From Hemileia vastatrix (taxonomy: Eukaryota; Basidiomycota; Pucciniomycetes; Pucciniales; Zaghouaniaceae), in contig JASXTE010000014.1 of NCBI GenBank assembly GCA_030280995.1, forward strand, positions 25,340,150 to 25,404,149: DNA of 64,000 nucleotides. Direction: 5' to 3'. The notes beneath the pieces are model-generated. The model made no database searches, had not been told where the DNA came from, and saw only the letters and a program-made list of their open reading frames with translations. Of this stretch, positions 53,201 through 64,000 are shown piece by piece; within the stretch, counting starts at the first letter, position 1, and each line of letters starts with the position of its first letter. A program made the translations under genes and the position numbers.

Positions 53201-55020
53201 TAAGAAAAATTGGAAATTTATTATAAATACTTTTAGTTACTTTTAAATTGAAAAAGTATAACACCTTCTGTAAATTGATACATTTATGTTCCATGCTATC
53301 TCTGACATATTGTTTAAAATTTGATGCATTAATACCAATTTGTGATTTGATTATTATCAAATCAAGTGGCATAGTTGATAGTGCCACACAATGGAACCTA
53401 CTAAAAAGACTGAAGGACCTGGGTTCAAGCCTCAACAGTTCCGAAAAGCTGAGATGGGAAATCCACATGAAAATCCAGCTGACAATAAAAAAGAAGCTGC
53501 TCAGAAGTTTGGAACAAACAACATTGTTCGTAAGAAACAGGTTGTGGTTGCAGAGGAGGTAGAAAAACATGTTAAGGAGTGGTGGATTAAAGTGTGTAAT
53601 TCAAGGGATTAAGATATCTCACAAAGAAACTTAGGCATATAATAAGAAAAATTGGAAATTTATTATAAATACTTTTAGTTACTTTTAAATTGAAAAAGTA
53701 TAACACCTTTTGTAAATTAATACATTTATGTTCCATGCTATCTCTGACATATTGTTTGATATTTTTTGCATTTATACCAATTCGTGATTTTATTATTATC
53801 AAATCAAGTGGCATAGTTGATAGTGCCACACAATGGAAGCTACTAAAAAGACTGAAGGACCTGGGTTCAAGCCTCAAAAGTACCAAAAAGCTGAGATGGG
53901 AAATCCACATGAAAATCCAGCTGACAATAAAAAAGAAGCTGCTCAGAAGTTTGGAACAAACAACATTGTTCCTAAGAAACAGGTTGTGGTTGCAGAGGAG
54001 GTAGAAAAACGTGTTAAGGAGTGGCGGATTAAAGTGTGTAATTCAAGGAATTAAGATATTTCACATGGAAACTTAGACATATAATAAGAAAAATTGGAAA
54101 TTTATTATAAATACTTTTAGTTACTTTTAAATTGAAAAAGTATAACACCTTCTGTAAATTGATACATTTATGTTCCATGCTATCTCTGACATAATGTTTG
54201 ATATTTGTTGCATTTATACCAATTTGTGATTTTATTATTATCAAATCAAGTGGCATAGTTGATATTGCCACACAATGGAAGCTACTAAAAAGACTGAAGG
54301 ACCTGGGTTCAAGCCTCAACAGTACCACAAAGCTGAGATGGGAAATCCACATGAAAATCCAGCTGACAATAAAAAAGAAGCTGCTCAAAAGTTTAGAACA
54401 AACAACATTGTTCCTAAGAAACAGGTTGTGGTTGCAGAGGAGGTAGAAAAACGTGTTAAGGAGTGGTGGATTAAAGTGTGTAATTCAAGGGATTAAGATA
54501 TTTCACATGGAAACTTAGACATATAATAAGAAAAATTGGAAATTTATTATAAATACTTTTAGTTACTTTTAAATTGAAAAAGTATAACACCTTCTGTAAA
54601 TTGATACATTTATGTTCCATGCTATCTCTGACATAATGTTTGATATTTGTTGCATTTATACCAATTTGTGATTTTATTATTATCAAATCAAGTGGCATAG
54701 TTGATAGTGCCACACAATGGAAGCTAATAAAAAGACTGAAGGACCTGGGTTCAAGCCTCAACAGTACCTAAAAGCTGAGATGGGAAATCCACATGAAAAT
54801 CCAGCTGACAAGAAAAAAGAAGCTGCTCAAAAGTTTGGAACAAACAACATTGTTCCTAAGAAACAGGTTGTGGTTGCAGAGGAGGTAGAAAAACGTGTTA
54901 AGGAGTGGTGGATTAAAGTGTGTAATTCAAGGGATTAAGATATTTCACATGGAAACTTAGGCATATAATAAGAAAAATTGGAAATTTATTATAAATACTT
55001 TTAGTTAATTTTAAATTAAA
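50297..55020 (+). repeat. duplicated block with 3,094- and 2,652-bp offsets
   Basis: ATGs 50297 and 50739 match 53391 and 53833 (3,094 bp, seven monomers); 51623 and 52065 match 54275 and 54717 (2,652 bp, six monomers). The monomer at 51181 has no counterpart. Rare markers: ACCTTTTGTAAATTAATAC, GAGTGGCGG (W65R), AGTACCACAAAG, GCTAATAAAAAG and AGTACCTAAAAG. Confidence 0.8.
51181..51285 (+). pseudogene. 73-codon frame broken at codon 34 (AAA to TAA), single copy
   Basis: AATAAATAAGAAG replaces AATAAAAAAGAAG. No other monomer in the window has this stop. The copy also reads GCACAA where the others have GCTCAA. This monomer is the one missing from the otherwise parallel block at 53.4-54.9 kb. 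Confidence 0.8.
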
Positions 55021-55164
55021 AAAGTATAACACCTTCTTTAAATTGATACATTTATGTTCCATGCTATCTCTGACATATTGTTTAAAATTTGATGCATTAA
55101 TACCAATTTGTGATTTGATTATTATCAAATCAAGTGGCATAGTTGATAGTGCCACACAATGGAA

Positions 55165-58100
55165 GCTACTAAAAAGACTGAAGGACCTGGGTTCAAGCCT
55201 CAACAGTTCCAAAAAGCTGAGATGGGAAATCCACATGAAACTCCAGATGACAATAAAAAAGAAGCTGCTCAGAAGTTTGGAACAAACAACATTGTTCCTA
55301 AGAAACAGGTTGTGGTTGCAGAGGAGGTAGAAAAACGTGTTAAGGAGTGGTGGATTAAAGTGTGTAATTCAAGGGATTAAGATATCTCACAAAGAAACTT
55401 AGACATATAATAAGAAAAATTGGAAATTTATTATAAATACTTTTAGTTACTTTTAAATTGAAAAAGTATAACACCTTCTGTAAATTGATACATTTATGTT
55501 CCATGCTATCTCTGACATATTGTTTGATATTTGTTGCATTTATACCAATTTGTGATTTTATTATTATCAAATCAAGTGGCATAGTTGATAGTGCCACACA
55601 ATGGAACCTACTAAAAAGACTGAAGGACCTGGGTTCAAGCCTCAAAAGTACCAAAAAGCTGAGATGGGAAATCCACATGAAAATCCAGCTGACAATAAAA
55701 AAGAAGCTGCTCAGAAGTTTGGAACAAACAACATTTTTCCTAAGAAACAGGTTGTGGTTGCAGAGGAGGTAGAAAAACGTGTTAAGGAGTGGTGGATTAA
55801 AGTGTGTAATTCAAGGGATTAAGATATTTCACAAAGAAACTTAGGCATATAATAAGAAAAATTGTAAATTTTTTATAAATATTTTTAGTTACTTTTAAAT
55901 TAAAAAAGTAAAACACCTTCTGTAAATTGATACATTTATGTTCCATGCTATCTCTGACATATTGTTTAAAATTTGATGCATTAATACCAATTCGTGATTT
56001 GATTATTATCAAATCAAGTGGCATAGTTGATAGTGCCACACAATGGAACCTACTAAAAAGACTGAAGGACCTGGGTTCAAGCCTCAACAGTTCCAAAAAG
56101 CTGAGATGGGAAATACACATGAAAATCCAGCTGACAATAAAAAAGAAGCTGCTCAGAAGTTTGGAACAAACAACATTTTTCCTAAGAAACAGGTTGTGGT
56201 TGCAGAGGAGGTAGAAAAACGTGTTAAGGAGTGGTGGATTAAAGTGTGTAATTCAAGGGATTAAGATATCTCACAAAGAAACTTAGGCATATAATAAGAA
56301 AAATTGGAAATTTATTATAAATACTTTTAGTTACTTTTAAATTGAAAAAGTATAACACCTTCTGTAAATTGATACATTTATGTTCCATGCTATCTCTGAC
56401 ATATTGTTTGATATTTGTTGCATTTATACCAATTTGTGATTTTATTATTATCAAATCAAGTGGCATAGTTGATAGTGCCACTCAATGGAAGCTACTAAAA
56501 AGACTGAAGGACCTGGGTTCAAGCCTCAAAAGTACCAAAAAGCTGAGATGGGAAATCCACATGAAAATCCAGCTGACAATAAAAAAGAAGCTGCTCAGAA
56601 GTTTGGAACAAACAACATTGTTCCTAAGAAACAGGTTGTGGTTGCAGAGGAGGTAGAAAAACGTGTTAAGGAGTGGTGGATTAAAGTGTGTAATTTAAGG
56701 GATTAAGATATCTCACAAAGAAACTTAGGCATATAATAAGAAAAATTGGAAATTTATTATAAATACTTTTAGTTACTTTTAAATTGAAAAAGTATAACAC
56801 CTTCTGTAAATTGATACATTTATGTTCCATGCTATCTCTGACATATTGTTTGATATTTTTTGCATTTATACCAATTCGTGATTTTATTATTATCAAATCA
56901 AGTGGCATAGTTGATATTGCCACACAATGGAAGCTACTAAAAAGACTGAAGGACCTGGGTTCAAGCCTCAACAGTACCAAAAAGCTGAGATGGGAAATCC
57001 ACATGAAAATCCAGCTGACAATAAAAAAGAAGCTGCTCAAAAGTTTGGAACAAACAACATTGTTCCTAAGAAACAGGTTGTGGTTGCAGAGGAGGTAGAA
57101 AAACGTGTTAAGGAGTGGTGGATTAAAGTGTGTAATTCAAGGGATTAAGATATTTCACAAAGAAACTTAGACATATAATAAGAAAAATTGGAAATTTTTT
57201 ATAAATACTTTTAGTTACTTTTAAATTAAAAAAGTATAACACCTTCTGTAAATTGATACATTTATGTTCCATGCTATCTCTGACATAATGTTTGATATTT
57301 GTTGCATTTATACCAATTTGTGATTTTATTATTATCAAATCAAGTGGCATAGTTGATAGTGCCACACAATGGAAGCTACTAAAAAGACTGAAGGACCTGG
57401 GTTCAAGCCTCAACAGTACCAAAAAGCTGAGATGGGAAATCCACATGAAAATCCAGCTGACAAGAAAAAAGAAGCTGCTCAAAAGTTTGGAACAAACAAC
57501 ATTGTTCCTAAGAAACAGGTTGTGGTTGCAGAGGAGGTAGAAAAACGTGTTAAAGAGTGGTGGATTAAAGTGTGTAATTCAAGGGATTAAGATATTTCAC
57601 ATGGAAACTTAGGCATATAATAAGAAAAATTGGAAATTTATTATAAATACTTTTAGTTACTTTTAAATTAAAAAAGTATAACACCTTCTGTAAATTAATA
57701 CATTTATGTTCCATGCTATCTCTGACGTATTGTTTAAAATTTGATGCAAGAATACCAATTTGTGATTTGATTATTATCAAATCAACTGGCATAGTTGATA
57801 GTGCCACACAATGGAACCTACTAAAAAGACTGAAGGACCTGGGTTCAAGCCTCAACAGTTCCAAAAAGCTGAGATGGGAAATCCACATGAAAATCCAGCT
57901 GACAATAAAAAAGAAGCTGCTCAGAAGTTTGGAACAAAAAACATTGTTCCTAAGAAACAGGTTGTGGTTGCAGAGGAGGTAGAAAAACGTGTTAAGGAGT
58001 GGTGGATTAAAGTGTGTAATTCAAGGGATTAAGATATCTCACAAAGGAACTTAAGCATATCATAAGAAAAATTGGAAATTTATTATAAATACTATTAGGT

Positions 58101-59030
58101 ACTTTTAATTTAAAAAGTATAACTCCTTCTGTAAATTGATACATTTTGTTCCATGTTATCTCTGACATATTGTTTAAAATTTGATGCATTAATACTAATT
58201 TGTGATTTGATTATTATCAAATCAAGTGGCATAGTTGATAGTGCCACACAATGGAACCTACTAAAAAGACTGAAGGACCTGGGTTCAAGCCTCAACAGTT
58301 CCAAAAAGCTGAGATGGGAAATCCACATGAAAATCCAGCTGACAATAAAAACGAAGCTGCTCAAAAGTTTGGAACAAACAACATTGTTCCTAAGAAACAG
58401 GTTGTGGTTGCAGAGGAGGTAGAAAAACGTGTTAAGGAGTGGTGGATTAAAGTGTGTAATTCAAGGGATTAAGATATCTCACAAAGAAACTTAGGCATAT
58501 AATAAGAAAAGTTGGAAATTTATTATAAATACTTTTAGTTACTTTTAAATTGAAAAAGTATAACACCTTCTGTAAATTGATACATTTATGTTCCATGCTA
58601 TCTCTGACATATTGTTTAAAATTTGATGCATTAATACCAATTTGTGATTTGATTATTATCAAATCAAGTGGCATAGTTGATAGTGCCACACAATGGAACC
58701 TACTAAAAAGACTGAAGGACCTGGGTTCAAGCCTCAACAGTTCCAAAAAGCTGAGATGGGAAATCCACATGAAACTCCAGATGACAATAAAAAAGAAGCT
58801 GCTCAGAAGTTTGAAACAAACAACGTTGTTCCTAAGAAACAGGTTGTGGTTGCAGAGGAGGTAGAAAAACGTGTTAAGGAGTGGTGGATTAAAGTATGTA
58901 ATTCAAGGGATTATGATATCTCACAAAGAAACTTAGGCATATAATAAGAAAAATTGGAAATTTATTATAAATACTTTTAGTTACTTTTAAATTGAAAAAG
59001 TATAACACCTTCTGTAAATTGATACATTTA
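55165..59030 (+). repeat. 4,860-bp 11-monomer repeat, copy 1
   Basis: Monomers with ATGs 55159 (from the Y17F site) to 58693 match 60019 to 63553 at 4,860 bp. Shared rare markers: ACATTTTTCC (V46F), AATACACATG (P25T), CACTCAATGG, GACGTATTG, CATATCATAAG and the codon-74 stop loss. Confidence 0.85.
58693..58944 (+). pseudogene. frame extended to 83 codons (stop TAA to TAT)
   Basis: GATTATGATATC replaces GATTAAGATATC, so reading continues into the linker to a TAA ten codons later. The copy carries the N28T, A30D, G41E and I45V set. The same extension is in the copy starting at 63553, exactly 4,860 bp downstream. Confidence 0.75.
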
Positions 59031-61344
59031 TGTTCCATGCTATCTCTGACATAATGTTTGATATTTGTTGCATTTATACCAATTCGTGATTTTATTATTA
59101 TCAAATCAAGTGGCATAGTTGATATTGCCACACAATGGAAGCTACTAAAAAGACTGAAGGACCTGGGTTCAAGCCTCAACAGTACCACAAAGCTGAGATG
59201 GGAAATCCACATGAAAATCCAGCTGACAATAAAAAAGAAGCTGCTCAGAAGTTTGGAACAAACAACATTGTTCCTAAGAAACAGGTTGTGGTTGCAGAGG
59301 AGGTAGAAAAACGTGTTAAGGAGTGGTGGATTAAAGTGTGTAATTCAAGGGATTAAGATATTTCACATGGAAACTTAGACATATAATAAGAAAAATTGGA
59401 AATTTATTATAAATACTTTTAGTTTATTTTAAATTGAAAAAGTATAGCACCTTCTGTAAATTGATACATTTATGTTCCATGCTATCTCTGACATAATGTT
59501 TGATATTTGTTGCATTTATACCAATTTGTGATTTGATTATTATCTAATCAAGTGGCATAGTTGATAGTGCCACACAATGGAACCTACTAAAAAGACTGAA
59601 GGACCTGGGTTCAAGCCTCAAGAGTTCCAAAAAGCTGAGATGGGAAATCCACATGAAAATCCAGCTGACAATAAAAAAGAAGCTGCTCAGAAGTTTGGAA
59701 CAAACAAAATTGTTCGTAAGAAACAGGTTGTGGTTGCAGAGGAGGTAGAAAAACGTGTTAAGGAGTGGTGGATTAAAGTGTGTAATTCAAGGGATTAAGA
59801 TATCTCACAAAGAAACTTAGGCATATAATAAGAAAAATTGGAAATTTATTATAAATACTTTTAGTTACTTTTAAATTGAAAAAGTATAACACCTTCTGTA
59901 AATTGATACATTTATGTTCCATGCTATCTCTGACATATTGTTTAAAATTTGATGCATTAATACCAATTTGTGATTTGATTATTATCAAATCAAGTGGCAT
60001 AGTTGATAGTGCCACACAATGGAACCTACTAAAAAGACTGAAGGACCTGGGTTCAAGCCTCAACAGTTCCAAAAAGCTGAGATGGGAAATCCACATGAAA
60101 CTCCAGATGACAATAAAAAAGAAGCTGCTCAGAAGTTTGGAACAAACAACATTGTTCCTAAGAAACAGGTTGTGGTTGCAGAGGAGGTAGAAAAACGTGT
60201 TAAGGAGTGGTGGATTAAAGTGTGTAATTCAAGGGATTAAGATATCTCACAAAGAAACTTAGACATATAATAAGAAAAATTGGAAATTTATTATAAATAC
60301 TTTTAGTTACTTTTAAATTGAAAAAGTATAACACCTTCTGTAAATTGATACATTTATGTTCCATGCTATCTCTGACATATTGTTTGATATTTGTTGCATT
60401 TATACCAATTTGTGATTTTATTATTATCAAATCAAGTGGCATAGTTGATAGTGCCACACAATGGAACCTACTAAAAAGACTGAAGGACCTGGGTTCAAGC
60501 CTCAAAAGTACCAAAAAGCTGAGATGGGAAATCCACATGAAAATCCAGCTGACAATAAAAAAGAAGCTGCTCAGAAGTTTGGAACAAACAACATTTTTCC
60601 TAAGAAACAGGTTGTGGTTGCAGAGGAGGTAGAAAAACGTGTTAAGGAGTGGTGGATTAAAGTGTGTAATTCAAGGGATTAAGATATTTCACAAAGAAAC
60701 TTAGGCATATAATAAGAAAAATTGTAAATTTTTTATAAATATTTTTAGTTACTTTTAAATTAAAAAAGTAAAACACCTTCTGTAAATTGATACATTTATG
60801 TTCCATGCTATCTCTGACATATTGTTTAAAATTTGATGCATTAATACCAATTCGTGATTTGATTATTATCAAATCAAGTGGCATAGTTGATAGTGCCACA
60901 CAATGGAACCTACTAAAAAGACTGAAGGACCTGGGTTCAAGCCTCAACAGTTCCAAAAAGCTGAGATGGGAAATACACATGAAAATCCAGCTGACAATAA
61001 AAAAGAAGCTGCTCAGAAGTTTGGAACAAACAACATTGTTCCTAAGAAACAGGTTGTGGTTGCAGAGGAGGTAGAAAAACGTGTTAAGGAGTGGTGGATT
61101 AAAGTGTGTAATTCAAGGGATTAAGATATCTCACAAAGAAACTTAGGCATATAATAAGAAAAATTGGAAATTTATTATAAATACTTTTAGTTACTTTTAA
61201 ATTGAAAAAGTATAACACCTTCTGTAAATTGATACATTTATGTTCCATGCTATCTCTGACATATTGTTTGATATTTGTTGCATTTATACCAATTTGTGAT
61301 TTTATTATTATCAAATCAAGTGGCATAGTTGATAGTGCCACTCA

Positions 61345-61557
61345 ATGGAAGCTACTAAAAAGACTGAAGGACCTGGGTTCAAGCCTCAAAAGTACCAAAA
61401 AGCTGAGATGGGAAATCCACATGAAAATCCAGCTGACAATAAAAAAGAAGCTGCTCAGAAGTTTGGAACAAACAACATTGTTCCTAAGAAACAGGTTGTG
61501 GTTGCAGAGGAGGTAGAAAAACGTGTTAAGGAGTGGTGGATTAAAGTGTGTAATTGA
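61345..61557 (+). pseudogene. frame shortened to 70 codons (TCA71 to TGA)
   Basis: AATTGAAGGG replaces AATTCAAGGG. The sister copy 4,860 bp upstream (start 56485) has TTA at the same codon (AATTTAAGGG). The same codon has therefore changed in two ways in sister copies, as in unselected sequence. Confidence 0.75.
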
Positions 61558-63552
61558 AGGGATTAAGATATCTCACAAAGAAACTTAGGCATATAATAAG
61601 AAAAATTGGAAATTTATTATAAATACTTTTAGTTACTTTTAAATTGAAAAAGTATAACACCTTCTGTAAATTGATACATTTATGTTCCATGCTATCTCTG
61701 ACATATTGTTTGATATTTTTTGCATTTATACCAATTCGTGATTTTATTATTATCAAATCAAGTGGCATAGTTGATAGTGCCACACAATGGAACCTACTAA
61801 AAAGACTGAAGGACCTGGGTTCAAGCCTCAACAGTACCAAAAAGCTGAGATGGGAAATCCACATGAAAATCCAGCTGACAATAAAAAAGAAGCTGCTCAA
61901 AAGTTTGGAACAAACAACATTGTTCCTAAGAAACAGGTTGTGGTTGCAGAGGAGGTAGAAAAACGTGTTAAGGAGTGGTGGATTAAAGTGTGTAATTCAA
62001 GGGATTAAGATATTTCACAAAGAAACTTAGACATATAATAAGAAAAATTGGAAATTTTTTATAAATACTTTTAGTTACTTTTAAATTAAAAAAGTATAAC
62101 ACCTTCTGTAAATTGATACATTTATGTTCCATGCTATCTCTGACATAATGTTTGATATTTGTTGCATTTATACCAATTTGTGATTTTATTATTATCAAAT
62201 CAAGTGGCATAGTTGATAGTGCCACACAATGGAAGCTACTAAAAAGACTGAAGGACCTGGGTTCAAGCCTCAACAGTACCAAAAAGCTGAGATGGGAAAT
62301 CCACATGAAAATCCAGCTGACAAGAAAAAAGAAGCTGCTCAAAAGTTTGGAACAAACAACATTGTTCCTAAGAAACAGGTTGTGGTTGCAGAGGAGGTAG
62401 AAAAACGTGTTAAAGAGTGGTGGATTAAAGTGTGTAATTCAAGGGATTAAGATATTTCACATGGAAACTTAGGCATATAATAAGAAAAATTGGAAATTTA
62501 TTATAAATACTTTTAGTTACTTTTAAATTAAAAAAGTATAACACCTTCTGTAAATTAATACATTTATGTTCCATGCTATCTCTGACGTATTGTTTAAAAT
62601 TTGATGCAAGAATACCAATTTGTGATTTGATTATTATCAAATCAACTGGCATAGTTGATAGTGCCACACAATGGAACCTACTAAAAAGACTGAAGGACCT
62701 GGGTTCAAGCCTCAACAGTTCCAAAAAGCTGAGATGGGAAATCCACATGAAAATCCAGCTGACAATAAAAAAGAAGCTGCTCAGAAGTTTGGAACAAAAA
62801 ACATTGTTCCTAAGAAACAGGTTGTGGTTGCAGAGGAGGTAGAAAAACGTGTTAAGGAGTGGTGGATTAAAGTGTGTAATTCAAGGGATTAAGATATCTC
62901 ACAAAGAAACTTAAGCATATCATAAGAAAAATTGGAAATTTATTATAAATACTATTAGGTACTTTTAATTTAAAAAGTATAACTCCTTCTGTAAATTGAT
63001 ACATTTTGTTCCATGTTATCTCTGACATATTGTTTAAAATTTGATGCATTAATACTAATTTGTGATTTGATTATTATCAAATCAAGTGGCATAGTTGATA
63101 GTGCCACACAATGGAACCTACTAAAAAGACTGAAGGACCTGGGTTCAAGCCTCAACAGTTCCAAAAAGCTGAGATGGGAAATCCACATGAAAATCCAGCT
63201 GACAATAAAAACGAAGCTGCTCAAAAGTTTGGAACAAACAACATTGTTCCTAAGAAACAGGTTGTGGTTGCAGAGGAGGTAGAAAAACGTGTTAAGGAGT
63301 GGTGGATTAAAGTGTGTAATTCAAGGGATTAAGATATCTCACAAAGAAACTTAGGCATATAATAAGAAAAGTTGGAAATTTATTATAAATACTTTTAGTT
63401 ACTTTTAAATTGAAAAAGTATAACACCTTCTGTAAATTGATACATTTATGTTCCATGCTATCTCTGACATATTGTTTAAAATTTGATGCATTAATACCAA
63501 TTTGTGATTTGATTATTATCAAATCAAGTGGCATAGTTGATAGTGCCACACA

Positions 63553-63804
63553 ATGGAACCTACTAAAAAGACTGAAGGACCTGGGTTCAAGCCTCAACAG
63601 TTCCAAAAAGCTGAGATGGGAAATCCACATGAAACTCCAGATGACAATAAAAAAGAAGCTGCTCAGAAGTTTGAAACAAACAACTTTGTTCCTAAGAAAC
63701 AGGTTGTGGTTGCAGAGGAGGTAGAAAAACGTGTTAAGGAGTGGTGGATTAAAGTATGTAATTCAAGGGATTATGATATCTCACAAAGAAACTTAGGCAT
63801 ATAA
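63553..63804 (+). pseudogene. frame extended to 83 codons, sister of the copy at 58693
   Basis: It has the same stop loss and the same linked variants as the copy at 58693, but codon 45 is TTT where the sister has GTT. It belongs to the second copy of the 4,860-bp repeat. Confidence 0.75.
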
Positions 63805-64000
63805 TAAGAAAAATTGGAAATTTATTATAAATACTTTTAGTTACTTTTAAATTGAAAAAGTATAACACCTTCTGTAAATTGATACATTTATGATCCATGC
63901 TATCTCTGACATATTGTTTGATATTTTTTGCATTCATACCAATTCGTGATTTTATTATTATCAAATCAAGTGGCATAGTTGATATTGCCACACAATGGAA

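Larger units (their letters stand above)
60025..63890 (+). repeat. 4,860-bp 11-monomer repeat, copy 2
   Basis: This matches 55165-59030. Differences I noted: codon 46 at 60903 (GTT; TTT in the sister), codon 71 at 61345 (TGA; TTA), P3 at 61787 (A3 in the sister) with GATAGTGCC for GATATTGCC, AAGAAACTT for AAGGAACTT near 62900, and TTT for GTT at codon 45 of 63553. Divergence is low but above that of the 5,300-bp pair. Confidence 0.85.
2077..64000 (+). repeat. ~442-bp satellite array, 141 monomers with higher-order structure
   Basis: All copies are head to tail on one strand with no insertion. ATG start of the 73-codon frame, used as monomer phase: 2177 2619 3059 3500 3942 4384 4826 5268 5710 6152 6594 7034 7474 7916 8358 8800 9242 9684 10126 10568 11010 11452 11894 12334 12774 13216 13658 14098 14538 14980 15422 15862 16302 16744 17186 17626 18066 18508 18950 19390 19830 20272 20714 21154 21594 22035 22477 22919 23359 23799 24241 24683 25123 25563 26003 26444 26886 27328 27770 28212 28654 29096 29536 29976 30416 30857 31299 31741 32183 32625 33067 33509 33951 34393 34835 35275 35715 36157 36599 37041 37481 37923 38365 38807 39249 39691 40133 40575 41017 41459 41901 42343 42785 43227 43669 44111 44553 44995 45437 45879 46321 46763 47205 47647 48089 48531 48973 49415 49855 50297 50739 51181 51623 52065 52507 52949 53391 53833 54275 54717 55159 55601 56043 56485 56927 57369 57811 58251 58693 59135 59577 60019 60461 60903 61345 61787 62229 62671 63111 63553 63995. 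Intervals: 107 of 442 bp, 29 of 440, 4 of 441. The left edge is sharp and the first copy is not degraded. The array continues beyond the right edge. Confidence 0.99.

Noticed and set aside
2077..64000. CRISPR array
   Set aside because: The whole 440-442-bp unit repeats with only point differences. There are no short repeats with unique spacers and no cas genes.
2077..64000. Tandem family of about 120 small protein genes
   Set aside because: Shared and private premature stops, stop loss, and mostly non-synonymous differences including core Trp residues argue against selection on the peptide. Intact frames are explained by recent homogenisation.
2077..64000. CENP-B box in the monomer
   Set aside because: I looked for the TTCG...A..CGGG pattern on both strands of the monomer and did not find it. 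A centromeric role is therefore only a possibility.

Overview
The window holds one thing in quantity: a satellite DNA array that starts near position 2077 and runs off the right edge. It follows about 2.1 kb of AT-rich, apparently gene-free flank. I see no gene that I would defend as a functional protein-coding gene, and no tRNA, rRNA, CRISPR or inserted transposon. A 62-kb gene-free satellite with higher-order structure, AT-rich flank and an RNA polymerase III type promoter motif points to a eukaryotic nuclear chromosome. A plant is my first guess and an invertebrate is possible. Nothing in the sequence fixes the species.

Layout. 1-2076: AT-rich flank with a short (TA)n microsatellite, a cluster of GATCAA words, a diverged direct repeat, and a perfect 22-bp palindrome at 2038-2059 just outside the array. 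2077-64000: 141 head-to-tail monomers on one strand (the last cut by the window edge). Start-to-start spacing of the conserved ATG is 442 bp in 107 intervals, 440 bp in 29 and 441 bp in 4, which sums exactly to the 61,818 bp between the first and last ATG.

Monomer anatomy, 5' to 3': a linker (often with an EcoRV site), an AT-rich segment with T-runs, a perfect 9-bp-arm hairpin, a tRNA-like D arm with a near-consensus A box (11 of 12), a fully matching B box 55 bp downstream, and a 73-codon reading frame whose start lies between the two boxes. I read the monomer as derived from a tRNA-related SINE or SINE-like element that became a satellite. If active, each copy could give a Pol III RNA of about 0.3 kb ending in the T-runs of the next linker.

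Higher-order structure. Monomers carry shared variants (premature stops, HindIII sites, linker types), so duplications can be followed. A 5,300-bp 12-monomer shift duplicates about 4.6 kb near the left edge. A 1,764-bp four-monomer repeat dominates about 10.8-25.4 kb. A 4,413-bp ten-monomer repeat covers about 24.8-33.3 kb. 1,768-bp four-monomer repeats appear at 31.7-35.1 and 45.4-48.8 kb. A 5,304-bp duplication that lost one monomer links 37.9-40.5 with 43.2-45.5 kb. A 3,094/2,652-bp duplication lies at 50.3-55.0 kb, and a 4,860-bp 11-monomer repeat at 55.2-63.9 kb. Chimeric monomers sit at several seams, as expected from unequal exchange or conversion.

The 73-codon frame is intact in 121 of 140 complete copies. 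However, 15 copies have internal stops, 4 have altered ends, and the differences are mostly amino-acid-changing, including both tryptophans. I treat it as a by-product of recent array homogenisation and not as a gene family.
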